From Cyprinodon diabolis (lineage: Eukaryota; Chordata; Actinopteri; Cyprinodontiformes; Cyprinodontidae): DNA of 64,000 bases. Below are positions 28,871 to 40,460 of the stretch, piece by piece. Each line of letters begins with the position of its first letter. Position 1 is the first letter of the stretch. Location: assembly GCA_030533445.1 (NCBI GenBank), contig CM060069.1, positions 4,384,716 to 4,448,715 on the forward strand. Reading direction: 5' to 3'. The notes beneath the pieces are model-generated. The model saw only the letters and a list, made by a program, of their open reading frames with translations. It searched no databases and was not told where the DNA came from. The position numbers and the translations under genes were made by a program.

Positions 28871-29213
28871 GCCTTCCTTCCAAGGGGACAAATCCTTCTC
28901 ATTTTAACAATGCCATATGGCACAACACCTTTTTGGAAACACAGGAAGGAGCAATTAGCTAAGTGAGCTTAGTGCTTGGAAAAAAATCTTTCATTCCTTT
29001 TGACACTGCATGAAAAGTCAGCTGAGTACAAAACATAGACAAGAAAACAACAACAAAAAAGTCAAGAAGAGAGGGACAAAACGTAGAACAAATAACGAAT
29101 GTATATTCAATTAGAATTTCTCTGTCTGTATAATGGGTCTATTTTATATGTTGTCTTCTTTATTCAGATGGCCCACTTTGCCTAAGGCCCCAAATTTCCT
29201 AAATCTGCACCTG

Positions 29214-29439
29214 ATTAGACTATACCTCTAGATTACGGACCAATACCAATACACCTTCTACTTTTATCCACTAGTCCTTACTTTCCAGTAGCCCTCACCC
29301 ACTACCAGCACACCCTTGAATTGAAGCTACATTAGTTAGGGCTTTGAAATCTTACCTAGGATGTTATGTTTGCAGTTTTATATTTTTCTTTTATGCAACT
29401 TTCATTGGGTTAAATTTCTAGTAAGACTAATGTAACTAC
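29214..29439. other. Unannotated intergenic DNA
   Basis: TSD copy of the hAT element, then plain sequence. Confidence 0.35.
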
Positions 29440-31560
29440 TTGTTATTGTGAATCTCGGATATTGGTGCTCCTGATGGTCTTTTGGTGCATGGCACGTGTT
29501 TCGAAGTCGCTCGAGGAGAAATGTCCTTGGCCGTGAGTAGTGAGGAAACTGGAAGTGATTCTTGTATCCCACAAGAGGGATATAGTGACAATGAAGAAGG
29601 TTGGAAGATAGCAACGTCAAAAAATGAGAAAAAGTGAAAAAAGCAGAGATCAGTTGAAGGGGAGTCCAGTTCAGAACATTCAAGTGATGATCAATCGATA
29701 CATTCCACAGCAAAACAAAATGAATATAAAGTCATATTCAAACTCGTTAATCAGGCAGACTCTTTTACAAATTGGAATCCGGTTCACTTAACAAAATCCA
29801 TAAATAAACTTGTTGGAGAACTCAGAGGTGCCAGAGTCCTGTACAGTGGAGAGTTAATCAACTGCAGAGACAGCACCCAGCAAGGTAAAGCAATATGGAT
29901 TAACAAAATTGACGGGGTAAGAGTTCTGTGCAGCTTAGTGGAGAACAAAAAGATCAGCAGGGGAGTCATTGGAGGAGTTCCTCTGAGAGTGACTAAACAA
30001 GAAATTCTAGAAAACATATGTAGCCGAGTATTTAAGAGAATCAGGACACAAAAAAATTATATATATTTTGTGGGTTCTTTATTCCCCGACTGTATTCAGA
30101 CAGAAAACAGCATTAATTTTATAATTTTAAGGGGTTTTACTAAACATATCCAGATAGAAGAATATAAATCAAAAATACTTTCACCCTCATTCAACTAAAT
30201 TTAGCTACTTTAAGCTTTAATACCAAAATCAGAAAACAGTAGTGGCTGCTCTCCTATAAAACAGAAAATAAAATGCTCAGCCACACACATCTTACAGTGA
30301 AATTCTTCTTAATAAAACATTAAGATATAGTTTCATCACTCCAACATATCATTACAACCAATTCTGAATTAACTTAAATAACTTATTTTCAAATATAAAT
30401 GAGAAACTCTCTCACATCCAGTGGATAGCCTACAGCTTAGTTTTATACTTGGACACAGCACATAGACACTCCTCTTTCTCCCCTCTGTGACGGAGATCAA
30501 TAAACAAAATACTTAATGAAAAATAAACAGATTATGATGCTATCCTTTTATCCTTAGATTTGTCACTTTTGCCGCTCTGCTGCTCCACTTCGAACCCAAC
30601 AGGAAGGAGACAGCACACACACCTATGTGATGTTTTCCCATGTTTTTCAGTCAGTTTAGGATGTTTTGTGACCAACTGCAGTGATTAACCGTCTCTAGCT
30701 TCCCAACTGGCAATATTCGCGGGTTCTCATGAGACTTCGAAGTTCTCGCGGGATTTGCAGTTTCCGTTCTTAAAGTGACAGTATGCAATAATAATCCCTT
30801 ATCCCTAAACCAATGCACAAAAGGCACTGTAGCCCCAGTTCACTTGGCTACACATAAGTGGTGCAAAAGTAACAGAAGTAAAACGGTTAAAAACAACAAG
30901 AAATGGAGAAAGATCTGAGAGTTTATCTGTGTTAATTAAATTCGAGTAGTAGCAATTACCCAGCAAAGTATTCGTTGGTTACATCAGCTATAATGTTAAA
31001 ATCTACAATCCTCCACCTTTGAGATGCTACAAATGCCCCAAATTTTGACAGATAGCAGCAGTTTGTAAAGGGAAACAGCGATGTGGAAGGTGTGCAGGAG
31101 AACATGAATACAGAAAATGTGGAAAAGAAGCTCAAATCAAATGCTGTAAATGTGGTGGAGAATATACTGCTGCATATCGCGGCTGTGAAGTGAGCAAAAG
31201 GTCTGAGGAAATTAAAAAACTTGAAATCTGAGGTTGGAATAACTTACGCTGAAGCTGCAAAAAGGATCCCATCTCAGTTAGAAAAACCAAACCAACAGTT
31301 CAACACATGGCAAATTCAAAACCTCTGGAGAAATGTCCCAAAATTGAAGAAGACTCACTAATTGTTAAAAAGAAAGATTTTGTTCTATTCATGGTTGGAG
31401 TCATCAATTGTACTGCACAGATGACGAGAAAAAACGAAAAAATCTAAATAATAGTGAGAGCTGCAGAAAAATATCTGGAAGTGAAAGATTTAAACTGGTA
31501 AATGGTTGAAAGCATGATGGGAAAACCGAAAGGACCATAAGAAACTGGCAGAGTGACAAT
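29440..31560 (+). pseudogene. LINE ORF1 (I/Nimb-like, zinc-knuckle protein), broken
   Basis: 29540-30045 encodes an acidic N-terminus (SDNEEGWKIATSKNEKK), then EYKVIFKLVNQ and GVIGGVPLRVTKQEILENI, the RNA-binding part of I/Nimb-type ORF1 proteins. The protein resumes at about 30895 (NGERSES ... VGYISYNVK) and reaches clustered zinc knuckles at 31030-31190 (CYKCPKF, CGRCAGEHEYRKC, CCKCGGEYTAAYRGCEV). The stretch 30046-30894 is an insertion. Stops occur within the first part (TGA near 29636), just before the knuckles (TAGTAG) and inside knuckle 1. ORF2 is absent. Confidence 0.7.
30046..30894. mobile_element. Insertion of unknown type in the LINE ORF1
   Basis: About 0.85 kb interrupts the ORF1 frame. 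It has a CpG-bearing patch (30560-30780, with TCGCGGGTTCTC and TCTCGCGGG) and no ORF of note. Borders are approximate, and no TIR or TSD was resolved. Confidence 0.4.
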
Positions 31561-31689
31561 GACTTAAAGATCAATTAAAATTATAAGGGCAAATGTGATT
31601 GAGTATTTATTATGTTGGGTTAAGTTACACAGTTTTTTTTTTTTTTTTTCTGGGGTGAATTGTTTCCTGTTTCCTTGCTTTACTCCATA
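31561..31689. other. Spacer with T-run
   Basis: Poly(T) at 31629-31649; nothing else recognised. Confidence 0.4.
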
Positions 31690-32515
31690 GCTGCGTCTCA
31701 ATTCGCAGGCTGCGTACTCCGGAGGACCCAGCCTTGGTAGGATGCTCTGGAGGATCCTCAGCCGTTGGTAAATGGGACGGTCTAGCCTTTGGAGCACTTC
31801 CTGGTTGCGACACGATGTCATCACGTCTACCCCAAAAACAACGGCAAACAAAATCCGACAGCTCGAGAAATACGGAAACAACAAAAACAAAAAATAGAAA
31901 TGGAAATTTTTATTATTTTTTTTTTATTTACTTGTTATTGGAGGAGGAGAGTCGGCTCTGACAGCTTCGGCGACAAAACCGACAACGGATTTTTCTCAGG
32001 CTTGGAGAGCGCAGTGGAGAGGTAACATTTACCTCCTATTATTTTCTCCCACAGGGGCCTGCTAATGATCAGAATATACCAGTTATTAAACAAATGCTTG
32101 TCAGCAGATTTGTGAATATGTTTAAATATCAAATTTTATATTTATTTATAAGAATTGATATAAGCTTATGTTTGTAACTTTAGTAATTTGAATTGAATAG
32201 TTAAATGTGTACAAACCCTGTAAATAACTGACTTAAATCACTTCTTTCACCATCACTAATGTTGTGTTGAGAAGCCAAACTGTGATAGATTGAGAAATAA
32301 ATCATTATTTTTTAAAATTGTTATCCCCTTACTGCCTGATTTTATTTGCAATTATATAACAAAAACATAATACAGGGGAAAAAAAATCAAAATATAAAAA
32401 CGAAAAAAAAATTAAATAGTGGATCTAGATGAAGTAAAATTTAATTTCTAATAAATCATGTACTAAAGATAGATGACTGAATAAAAGTAAATATTTTTGT
32501 CTACTTTTTCTACAG

Positions 32516-32635
32516 GTCATAACGGCATATGCTGTCCTGCACAACATCTGCCTGGGAGCCTGTGACATCACGGCCCCTGAGGATGAAGTAAAGGACGACA
32601 TACCAGAGGATGAGGAGGGGGAGAACTTGTTTTAG
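32516..32635 (+). pseudogene. Harbinger transposase C-terminal exon
   Basis: The exon follows the acceptor TTTTTCTACAG. Its 39 codons read ITAYAVLHNICLGACD, then an acidic end (PEDEEGENLF) and TAG. The AxVLHNICL motif is the C-terminal signature of PIF/Harbinger (HARBI1-like) DDE transposases. The DDE core that should lie upstream is missing, so the element is internally deleted and cannot transpose by itself. Confidence 0.75.
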
Positions 32636-32910
32636 GCAATCAGTGGTGCTCGATGGCGGCACCAGCTGTCTGCTGAGGTGTCTGCCCTGTAGTAGGGTCT
32701 ACCCGACCACCATCACATTTAGATGGCAAGTAGAATCACATTTTAGCTGTCAGCCCTGCAAACCCTGATGGACAATGTGGTGAAGAGTGGAGAGAGGCAT
32801 CCCCCACCCCCCAGATGATGTCCCACTCGCAGTCAGAAGACTCCAAGATCATCTGTGTGGCATCCCATCCAGTCCAGCAGCACCACCAGGGACTCCTGCT
32901 CAGTCAAAAT

Positions 32911-32912
<2 letters not shown>

Positions 32913-32966
<54 letters not shown>
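32913..32966. repeat. (TA)n microsatellite hosting a Tc1 insertion
   Basis: About 27 TA units end exactly at the Tc1 terminal repeat. A few TA units continue after it (36052-36058). Confidence 0.9.
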
Positions 32967-32969
<3 letters not shown>

Positions 32970-32998
32970 TCACCGGCCACTTTATTAGGTACCCCATG

Positions 32999-35903
32999 CT
33001 AGTAACGGGTTGGACCCCCTTTTCTTCGTGGCATAGATTCAACAAGGTGCTGGAAGCATTCCTCAGGGAGTTTGGTCCATATTGACATGATGGAATCACA
33101 CAGTTGCCGCAGATTTGTTGGCTGCACATCCATGATGCGAATCTCCCGTTCCACCACATCCCAAAGATGCTCTATTGGATTAAGATCTGGTGACTGTGGA
33201 GTAGTGTTAATTTTAGCAGCCATTTTTAAATTTAGTTTTAGTTTTAGTCCAGTTTCAGCATCGCTTTTTAGTTTTTATCACATTTAGTCGGCATCATCCC
33301 ATTTTTATTTAGTCTAGTTTTAGTCGACTAAAAGTCAGAGCATTTTAGTCTTTATTTTAGTCCAAGAAAACATAATTTTATTAGTTTAGTTTTAGTCAAC
33401 AAAAACTGTCAACATTTTAGTCTAGTTTTAGTCAGGACATAATTTTAACCTTTTACTTTTTTGTCAGCAGATAATATTTAACATTTCCTAAAATTATTTC
33501 ACATTTCAACATTTTCTCTCATCTTTTTGATAAAAAACCCCCACAATTTTAAGGAACACATGCAGACATGGAAGATTTTCTGACATATTTGCATATTTAT
33601 TGTGAACATTGTTAAGGTTTAAAGACACAAACACAAATGCTTGCATTAAAACAAATAAAATACACCTGAAAAAGGAAACAAATAAAATTAAGTGCCTTAT
33701 GAACTTTACACAAGTGCTGGCTGTTTAAAGCTAGTTCACATAAATTATTAAAATAAATAGATTTAAGGTCAATGTTGTGGGAAAAAAAACTCCAACTGAT
33801 ACAACAAAAGTGCTTTCCTTCCAGCTTTAGCTGGCCTGTCATTGTTTCTGGGTGGCTGGTAGGTTGTTGGTGGTGGTGTATCTTCAATCTGGAACAGAAA
33901 TTAATACAATGTCAGGATAGATAAACAGCATAACAGGAATTCCAAGTGTATAAGTAGCATATAGGTCTGTTTTTTCCTTAACAAAAACTAAGTCTCTGTA
34001 AAAACTACATTTGACAATCCATTTCAAACTCATACAAACAACCTAACCATTTTATGCAGGAATAAATTGCAGACATTTTTATGTGTGCATGCATTTTGGT
34101 TGTATTAATATTGATTAATATTGATGTTTGCATCCCAATCCCTGCAGTGGTTCCCCTAGCAATGGCTATTTGTATGAAAATCTAGGTTAAAGGGCATTAT
34201 TTTTATTTTGTCTTATCCTGATAGTTTCAGTTGGTTTTAGCATTTAGCATACATGTGTAGCTGCCGAGGTGTTTTGTGTTAACTATAGTTCACTTGCAGC
34301 TCCTAGATTACCTAAAACGTCTGTCTGCTTTAATCAAACTTGCAATTTAACTGAAACTATAGTTACCCGGCCAGTATAACACATCTAAGTTCTATCAACA
34401 AGTGGCTACGGTCGCTACGTGCTAAAAAGCTAACGTAACGTAGCCAGCCTGGATACTAAATGCTATGAAAGTTAGCCAACATCAGTTAGTTTATCATTGG
34501 GACATTATAGCCGTTGATTTAATGTTACATTATAAACAGCCACCACCAATCTTTCTGTTAACTTACCTTAATGTCTTTGTGTTAAACTGCGACGTGTCTC
34601 TTCGGGTTTGTTGTGTTTTTTCCAGCTATCATGGGGCCACATTCCTTCCCTTCCACTAAAATCAAGCATTTGGTTTTGTTCTCCACTTCAATGAAGTGAA
34701 AATGTGTCCATATATCACGTCTCCTCTTTCTCCCGAGCCCCAGAGTAGGCTACTCTGTGCCGCCCGCTCCAGGTTTGAAAGTGGGTGTGTGGGAGCTGAC
34801 GAGGAGGAGGCGGAGGAGTAGACAGGATTTGAAAAAAAAAAAAAAATAATAATATGTAATTTTCGTCTCGTCTTTGTTTGTGAACTAAAATGTCCATAGA
34901 TTTTAGTCCAGTCTTTATTTACCGAACTGCATTTTCGTCTCATCTTTATTAGTCCACGAAAATTATTTCTGATTTACTCCCAGTTATTGTTTATTAGTGG
35001 GGATTTTCATCTCGTCTCGTCTAGTTTTCGTTCGGTGAAAAATGTGCGTTGATGAAGTATTTTCGTTTAGTTTTCGTCAACGAAATTAACACTACTGTGG
35101 AGGCCATTTGAGTACAGTGAACTCATTGTCATGTTCAAGAAACCAGTCTGAGATGATTCCAGCTTTATGACATGGCGCACTATCCTGCTGAAAGTAGCCA
35201 TCAGAAGTTGGGTACATTGTGGTCATAAAGGGATGGACATGGTCAGCAACACTACTCAGGTAGGCTGTGGCATTGCAACGATGCTCAATTGGTACCAAGG
35301 GGCCCAAAGAGTGCCAAGAAAATATTCCCCACACATGACACCACCACCACCAGCCTGAACCGTTGATACAAGGCAGGATGGATCCATGCTTTCATGTTGT
35401 AGACGCCAAATTCTGACCCTACCATCCGAATGTCGCAGCAGAAATCGAGACTCATCAGACCAGGCAACGTTTTTCCAATCTTCCATTGTCCAATTTCGAT
35501 GTAGCCTCAGTTTCCTGTTCTTAGCTGAAAGGAGTGGCACCCAGTGTGGTCTTCTGCTGCTGTAGCCCATCTGTCTCAAAGTTCGACGTACTGTGCATTC
35601 AGAGATGCTCCTTTGCCCACCTTGGTTGTAACGGGTGGTTATTTGAGTCACTGTTGCCCTTCTATCAGCTCGAACCAGTCTGACCATTCTCCTCTGACCT
35701 CTGGCATCAACAAGGCATTTCCGCCCACAGAACTGCCGCTCACTGGATGTTTTTTCTTTTTCGGACCATTCTCTGTAAACCCTAGAGATGGTTGTGCGTG
35801 AAAATCCCAGTAGATCAGCAGTTTCTGAAATACTCAGACCAGCCCTTCTGGCACCAACAATCATGCCACGTTCAAAGTCACTCAAATCACCTTTCTTCCC
35901 CAT
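32999..35903 (-). pseudogene. Tc1 transposase (DD34E), interrupted
   Basis: It starts at ATG 35903 (MGKKGDLSDFERGMIVGARR). The paired helix-turn-helix domain (SISETADLLGFSRTTISRVY) is followed by the catalytic core: first Asp in WSDESRF, second Asp in QQDSAPCHKA, third acidic residue in [13 protein letters not shown] frameshift at about 35260-35330 breaks the core, and the hAT element separates WPPQ (35092) from [12 protein letters not shown] (33201). The C-terminus ends at 32999. All three catalytic residues are still recognisable. Confidence 0.9.
33202..35094. mobile_element. hAT-type element inside the Tc1 transposase
   Basis: Termini TAGTGTTAATTT / AAATTAACACTA and the perfect 8-bp duplication CTGTGGAG (33194-33201, 35095-35102) define it. 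The subterminal TTTTAGTC-rich and TTTTCGTC-rich stretches are typical of an abundant fish hAT family. I see no transposase, so it is non-autonomous. Confidence 0.9.
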
Positions 35904-36237
35904 ACTGATGCTCGGTTTGAACTGCAGGAGATTGTCTTGACCATTTCTACATGCCTAAATGCACTGAGTTGCCGCCATGTGATTGGCTGCTTAGAAATTA
36001 AGTGTTAACGAGCAGTTGGACAGGTGTACCTAATAAAGTGGCCGGTGAGTGTATATATGAATATAATTTTAAAATCTAATGTAAATACTTGCTTAATTAA
36101 AAAACTGATGTTGTCACTGAGAAATTGATCTAAGTTTACTTAAATTGTAAAAAAGTGAGATAAATCAAAAAGGTTAAAAGACTTTAAAAACACACCGGCA
36201 ACAATAACTTTTACAAACAATTTATTAATAATTTAAT

Positions 36238-36655
36238 TTAACAATAACAGCAACACAGAACCTCGACTTGTAAAAAAAAAAACACAAAAAAAAAATAGTG
36301 TCTGTCCACCATCCTGTCCAATAAATTAAATAATCTGTCCATCCTTTCCCTCCCTCCCTCTGCCATCTGATATCCTCCCTGATTAACTCCACCAAATTGT
36401 CTCTCCTCTTCCTCTTCCTCCTTTCCCTCCTCTCTCCTGTCTCTCATCCTCATGCTCTTCCTCATCTTCACCCTGATGCTGCTCAGCCTCTGCAGCACCT
36501 GGCCCTGGTGTGTCCTCAGGGATGGAGGCAATTAGGACAGTTTGGGCAACAGAGGGCCTCTGTCCTAATACCTCATCCATAAGGACAAAGCAGGGCCAGG
36601 TGGCAGCAGTAGGCTTCCCACTGAGCCCCTGCCCTGTCCCTGGATCTTTGCATTC
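36238..36655 (-). pseudogene. Harbinger Myb/SANT-like partner protein, C-terminal exon
   Basis: The exon begins after an acceptor (complement of 36656-36657). It reads ECKDPGTGQGLSGKPTAATW, then PCFVLMDEVLGQRPS and IASIPEDTPGP, an acidic/basic low-complexity stretch, and (after a frameshift near 36400-36450) RMDRLFNLLDRMVDR. This is the C-terminal half of the DNA-binding partner that brings the Harbinger transposase to DNA. The N-terminal trihelix is missing. Confidence 0.75.
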
Positions 36656-36887
36656 CTAAAGTAGAGGAAAACAATTTGTGTCAACAGATGCAATTTTCTG
36701 TAGTGTTTCTTTAAAGCTAGAAAAAAGGAGTGTTTCATGAACTGGATGGATTGATAAAATTCTACAGAAAAAGAGACAACTTTGGAATGGTAACCTGGAG
36801 AGGACTTTTTTAAGCTTACTCAAAGTGTAAATTCACCTGAATATAATATATGTAAGATGTAATCTCCCTACAAATATTAATCTCCCT

Positions 36888-36891
<4 letters not shown>

Positions 36892-36964
<73 letters not shown>
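36892..36964. repeat. (TA)n microsatellite adjoining a second Tc1
   Basis: About 36 TA units, directly followed by the Tc1 terminus at 36965. A short direct repeat (TCTCCCTACAAATAT, twice) precedes it. Confidence 0.9.
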
Positions 36965-36967
<3 letters not shown>

Positions 36968-38547
36968 TGGGGCAAAAAAGTATTTAGTCAGCCACCAACA
37001 GTGCAAGTTCTCCCACTCAAAAAGATGAGAGAGGCCGGTAATTTTCATCATAGATATACCTCAACTATGAGAGACAAAATGAGAAAGAAAAATCCAGAAT
37101 ATGAAAAATCCAAAATATGGTGGAAAATAAGTATTTGGTCAGTTACAAACAAGCAAGATTTCTGGCTCTCACAGACCTCTAACTTCTTCTGTAAGAGGCT
37201 CCTCTGTCCTCCACTCGTTACCTTCATTAATGGCACCTGTTTGAACCCGTTATCAGTATAAAAGACACCTGTCCACAACCTCAAACAGTCACACTCTAAA
37301 CTCCACCATGGCCAAAACTAGAGAGCTGTCAAAGGACACCCAAAACAAAATTATAGACCTGCACCAGGCTGGGAAGTCTGAATCTGCAATAGGTAAACAG
37401 CTTGGTGTGAAGAAATCAACTGTGGGATCAATTATAAAAAAAATGGAAAACATACAAGACCACTGATAATCTTCCTCGATCTGGGGCTCCACACAAGATC
37501 TCACCCCGTGGGGTAAAAATGATCACAAGAACGGTGAGTAAAAATCCCAGAACCACACGGGGGGACCTAGTGAATGACCTGCAGAGAGCTTGGACCAAAG
37601 TAACAAAGGCTACCATCAGTAACACACTACGCCGCCAGGGACTCAAATCCTGCAGTGCCAGACGTGTCCCCCTGCTTAAGCCAGTACATGTCAAGGCCCG
37701 TCTCAAGTTTGCTAGAGAGCATTTGGATGATCCAGACGATGACTGGGAGAATATCATATGGTCAGATGAAACCAAAATAGAACTTTTTGGTAAAAACTCT
37801 ACTCGTCGTGTTTGGAGGAGAGAGAATGCTGAGTTGCATCCAAAGAACACCATACTTACAGTGAAGCATGGGGGTGGAAACATCATGCTTTGGGGCTGTT
37901 TTTCTGCTAAGGGACCAGGACGACTGATCCATGTGAAGGAAAGAATGAATAGGGCCATGTATCGTCAAATTTTGAGTGGAAACCTCCTTCCATCAGCAAG
38001 AGCATTGAAGATGAAACGTGGCTGGGTCTTTCAGCATGACAATGATCCCAAACACACCACCCGGGTAACGAAGGAGTGGCTTAGTAAGAAGCATTTCAAG
38101 GTCCTGGAGTGGCCTAGCCAGTCTCCAGATCTCAACCCCATAGAAAATCTTTGAAGGGAGTTGAAAGTCCGTGTTGCCCAGCGACAGCCCCAGAACATCA
38201 CTGCTCTAGAGGAGATCTGCATGGAGGAATGGGCCAAAATACCAGCAACAGTGTGTGAAAACCTTGTGAAGACTTACAGAAAACGTTTGATCTCTGTCAT
38301 TGCCAACAAAGGGTATATAACAAAGCATTGAGATGAACTTTTGTTATTGACCAAATATTTATTTTCCACCATATTTTGCAAATAAATTCTTTAAAAATCA
38401 GACAATGTGATTTTCTGGATTTTTCTTTCTCATTTTGTCTCTCATAGTTGAGGTATATCTATGATGAAAATTACCGGCCTCTCTCATCTTTTTAAGTGGG
38501 AGTACTTGCACTATTGGTGGCTGACTAGATACTTTTTTGCCCCACTG
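36965..38547 (+). mobile_element. Tc1-like transposon with 135-bp inverted repeats
   Basis: Inverted repeats 36965-37099 and 38413-38547 start CAGTGGGGCAAAAAAGTAT and differ at only a few positions. TA is duplicated (36963-36964, 38548-38549). Length 1,583 bp is typical. A different Tc1 family from 32967-36051. Confidence 0.95.
37308..38331 (+). pseudogene. Tc1-like transposase (DD34E), nearly intact
   Basis: ATG at 37308 (MAKTRELSKDTQNKIIDLHQ). N-terminal helix-turn-helix domains, then catalytic motifs [11 protein letters not shown] (first Asp), HDNDPKHTT (second Asp) and [10 protein letters not shown] (Glu), ending at TGA 38329-38331. It has two visible lesions: a frameshift in the A-run at about 37434-37445, and a stop TGA at 38152-38154 where relatives have Trp. 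With only these lesions it is a recent inactivation compared with the other relics. Confidence 0.9.
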
Positions 38548-38550
38548 TAT

Positions 38551-38593
<43 letters not shown>

Positions 38594-38680
38594 CATATAT
38601 ATACATACACACACACACACACATATATATGTGTATATATATATATAAATATATATAAATACACATATATGTATATGTAT
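38548..38680. repeat. (CA)n/(TA)n compound microsatellite
   Basis: Runs of CA, TA and CA again directly after the Tc1 element. Confidence 0.85.
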
Positions 38681-38742
38681 ATGGAATTATGCCTCAACTC
38701 TTCCCTCCATCCGACTACAGCAGTATTTTTGGCCACAATGAT

Positions 38743-40460
38743 TGTCATGTTGGGTTCAAGGCATCTAACCCACATGCAGAAACACTTTTGAGACAGGGAA
38801 AAAGTTCAAAGGTTTATTTACAAAATATACAATGAGTATGAACTGGTCCTTGGTTCGGCAGACAGGTCACGAGGGGAACAACACTGAGGAGGACAGAGAG
38901 GTTAGAGTAGATCCAGGTTAACTGCAGGTTTTCTGATGTTGGAGTTAATACCTGCTCAAGGGTGGAGCGGAGCTGCAGGGGGGGAACCTTGAGGGTCCAG
39001 AGGCTAGTCGGCAGGCAGAGGGCTGAGGGCAGAGGCTTAACTGAGTGCAGGCAGGCAGATTCCAGACAGAGATTACTCTCCAGGATTTCACTGAGTGCAG
39101 GCAGGCAGATTTCAGACAGAGATCACTCTCCAGGATTTCAGGTCTTCAGAGAGGACTCAATCTGTCAGGCAGAGAGAGACAGGGTCAGGCAGGTTCACAA
39201 AAGTCAGAGATTCAGATCTGGTTGTTTGGCTCAGGTCTAGCTCTACCATTACTGGCAATAACTCTGGCAGGGAAGTGTTAGCCTCCTCCTCCTTAAATAG
39301 GGCTTCCTGATGAGCAGATGGAAGACAGGTGTTGCAGTCAGCTCATGCCCCCAGGAGATCTCGTGCGCCCTCTGGTGGAGAAAGTGGACAAAGCCTCCAG
39401 ATCCCAACAGTACCCCCCACCCATCCACGACTGCCACCTGGCGGTCCAAAAGAACAGGAAGGCAGAGAATCAAGGTACTCTGAAATGAGAGCAGGGTCTA
39501 AAATAAAAGAACCGGGAACCAGAGTTCGGTCCTCTGGACCGTAGCCCTCCCAGTCGACCAGGTACTGCCAACCTCGGCCTCGGCGACGGGAGTCTACGAT
39601 CCGGGGAACGGTGTATGCAGGATGTCCATCAATGTCACGGGGGGAGGAGGGGAGTCGGACGGAGGGCAAAGAGGCCTGGTCAGGACGGGTTTGATCTGGG
39701 ACACGTGGAAGGTGAGATGGATCCGAAGTGAAGGAGGGAGATGCAGGCGGACAGCAGATGGATTGATAATGGTGTCGATCTTGTATGGGCCAATGAAACG
39801 GGGAGACAGTTTTCTAGACATGGATTTTAATGGAATGTCACAGGTTGAAAGCCAAACCTGTTGCCCTGGTGAGTATGTGGGAGCTGGGCGTCTTTTCCGG
39901 TCTGCAAATTGGCGGTTTTGTTCTGATGAACGGTTCAAGGTTGCAATGGTGTTTCTCCAGACTTTGCGACATCGGCGGATGTGGTGATGGACAGAAGGGA
40001 CCGAGATTTTTTTCTCGTCGGCAGGAAATAAGGGAGGCTGGTCCCATAGGTAGACTTCAAAGGGGTAGAGACCGGTAGCAGAAGAGATATGAGAGTTGTG
40101 AGCATATTCCACCCAATGCAGGTACTGACTCCAGTCAGTCGGGTTGGTTGAAGTGAAGCATCTGAGGATGGACTCCAGCTCCTGATTCATGCGTTCAGTT
40201 TGGCCGTTTGACTGAGGGTGGTAACCAGAAGTTAGACAAATTTTGGTTTCGAGAGCAGAACAAAAATGTTTCCAAACCTGGGCTGTGAATTGTGGTCCTC
40301 TGTCAGACAGAATCTCCTGAGGGATGCCGTGTAATCTGAAAACGTGCTTGGTTAGAAGAAGAGCTGTTTGAAAAGTGGTGGGAAGTTTTCTCAGAGGGAT
40401 GAGATGGCAGGCTTTGGAGAATCTATCGATTATAGTGAAAATGGTGGTCATACCCTCTGT
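38743..40460 (-). mobile_element. Ty3/gypsy element A, 5'-truncated
   Basis: 3' LTR at 38743-39409 (667 bp, TGTTGGGATC...CATGACA on the - strand), polypurine tract complement at 39411-39420, chromodomain and integrase, then an abrupt end where the Tx1 LINE begins. RT and gag are missing. The LTR has TATTTAAGG, and the predicted R start CCAGAGTTAT lies 32 nt later. Confidence 0.85.
39410..40460 (-). pseudogene. Gypsy integrase and chromodomain (element A)
   Basis: A 285-codon frame (40451-39594) carries the integrase core: first Asp TIIDRFSK, second Asp LSDRGPQF, Glu [12 protein letters not shown]. It is followed by the conserved WVEYAHN and the C-terminal FIGPYKI and FHVSQIKPV motifs. After a frameshift near 39600-39660 comes the chromodomain ([20 protein letters not shown], then [19 protein letters not shown]). 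Chromodomains direct integration by binding histone marks. Here the whole D,D,E triad is kept, unlike in the copy at 5777-7190. Confidence 0.9.

Larger units (their letters stand above)
26199..29213. mobile_element. Decayed hAT element (about 3.0 kb) with 8-bp TSD
   Basis: TTTAGACT (26191-26198) and ATTAGACT (29214-29221) flank the segment, 7 of 8 identical. The termini are diverged inverted repeats: GATTTTAGG...GGGCC at the left; CAGGTGCAGATTTAGG...GGGGCC read in from the right. No intact transposase. The body seems to hold a later LTR insertion (27057-28870). The right-end sequence recurs at 196-326. Confidence 0.6.
32967..36051 (-). mobile_element. Tc1-like transposon split by a hAT element
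   Basis: Inverted termini CACTCACCGGCCACTTTATT lie at both ends (32967 and 36051), flanked by TA (32965-32966, 36052-36053). Without the 1,893-bp hAT insertion and its TSD copy the element is about 1.2 kb, the normal Tc1 size. Confidence 0.9.
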
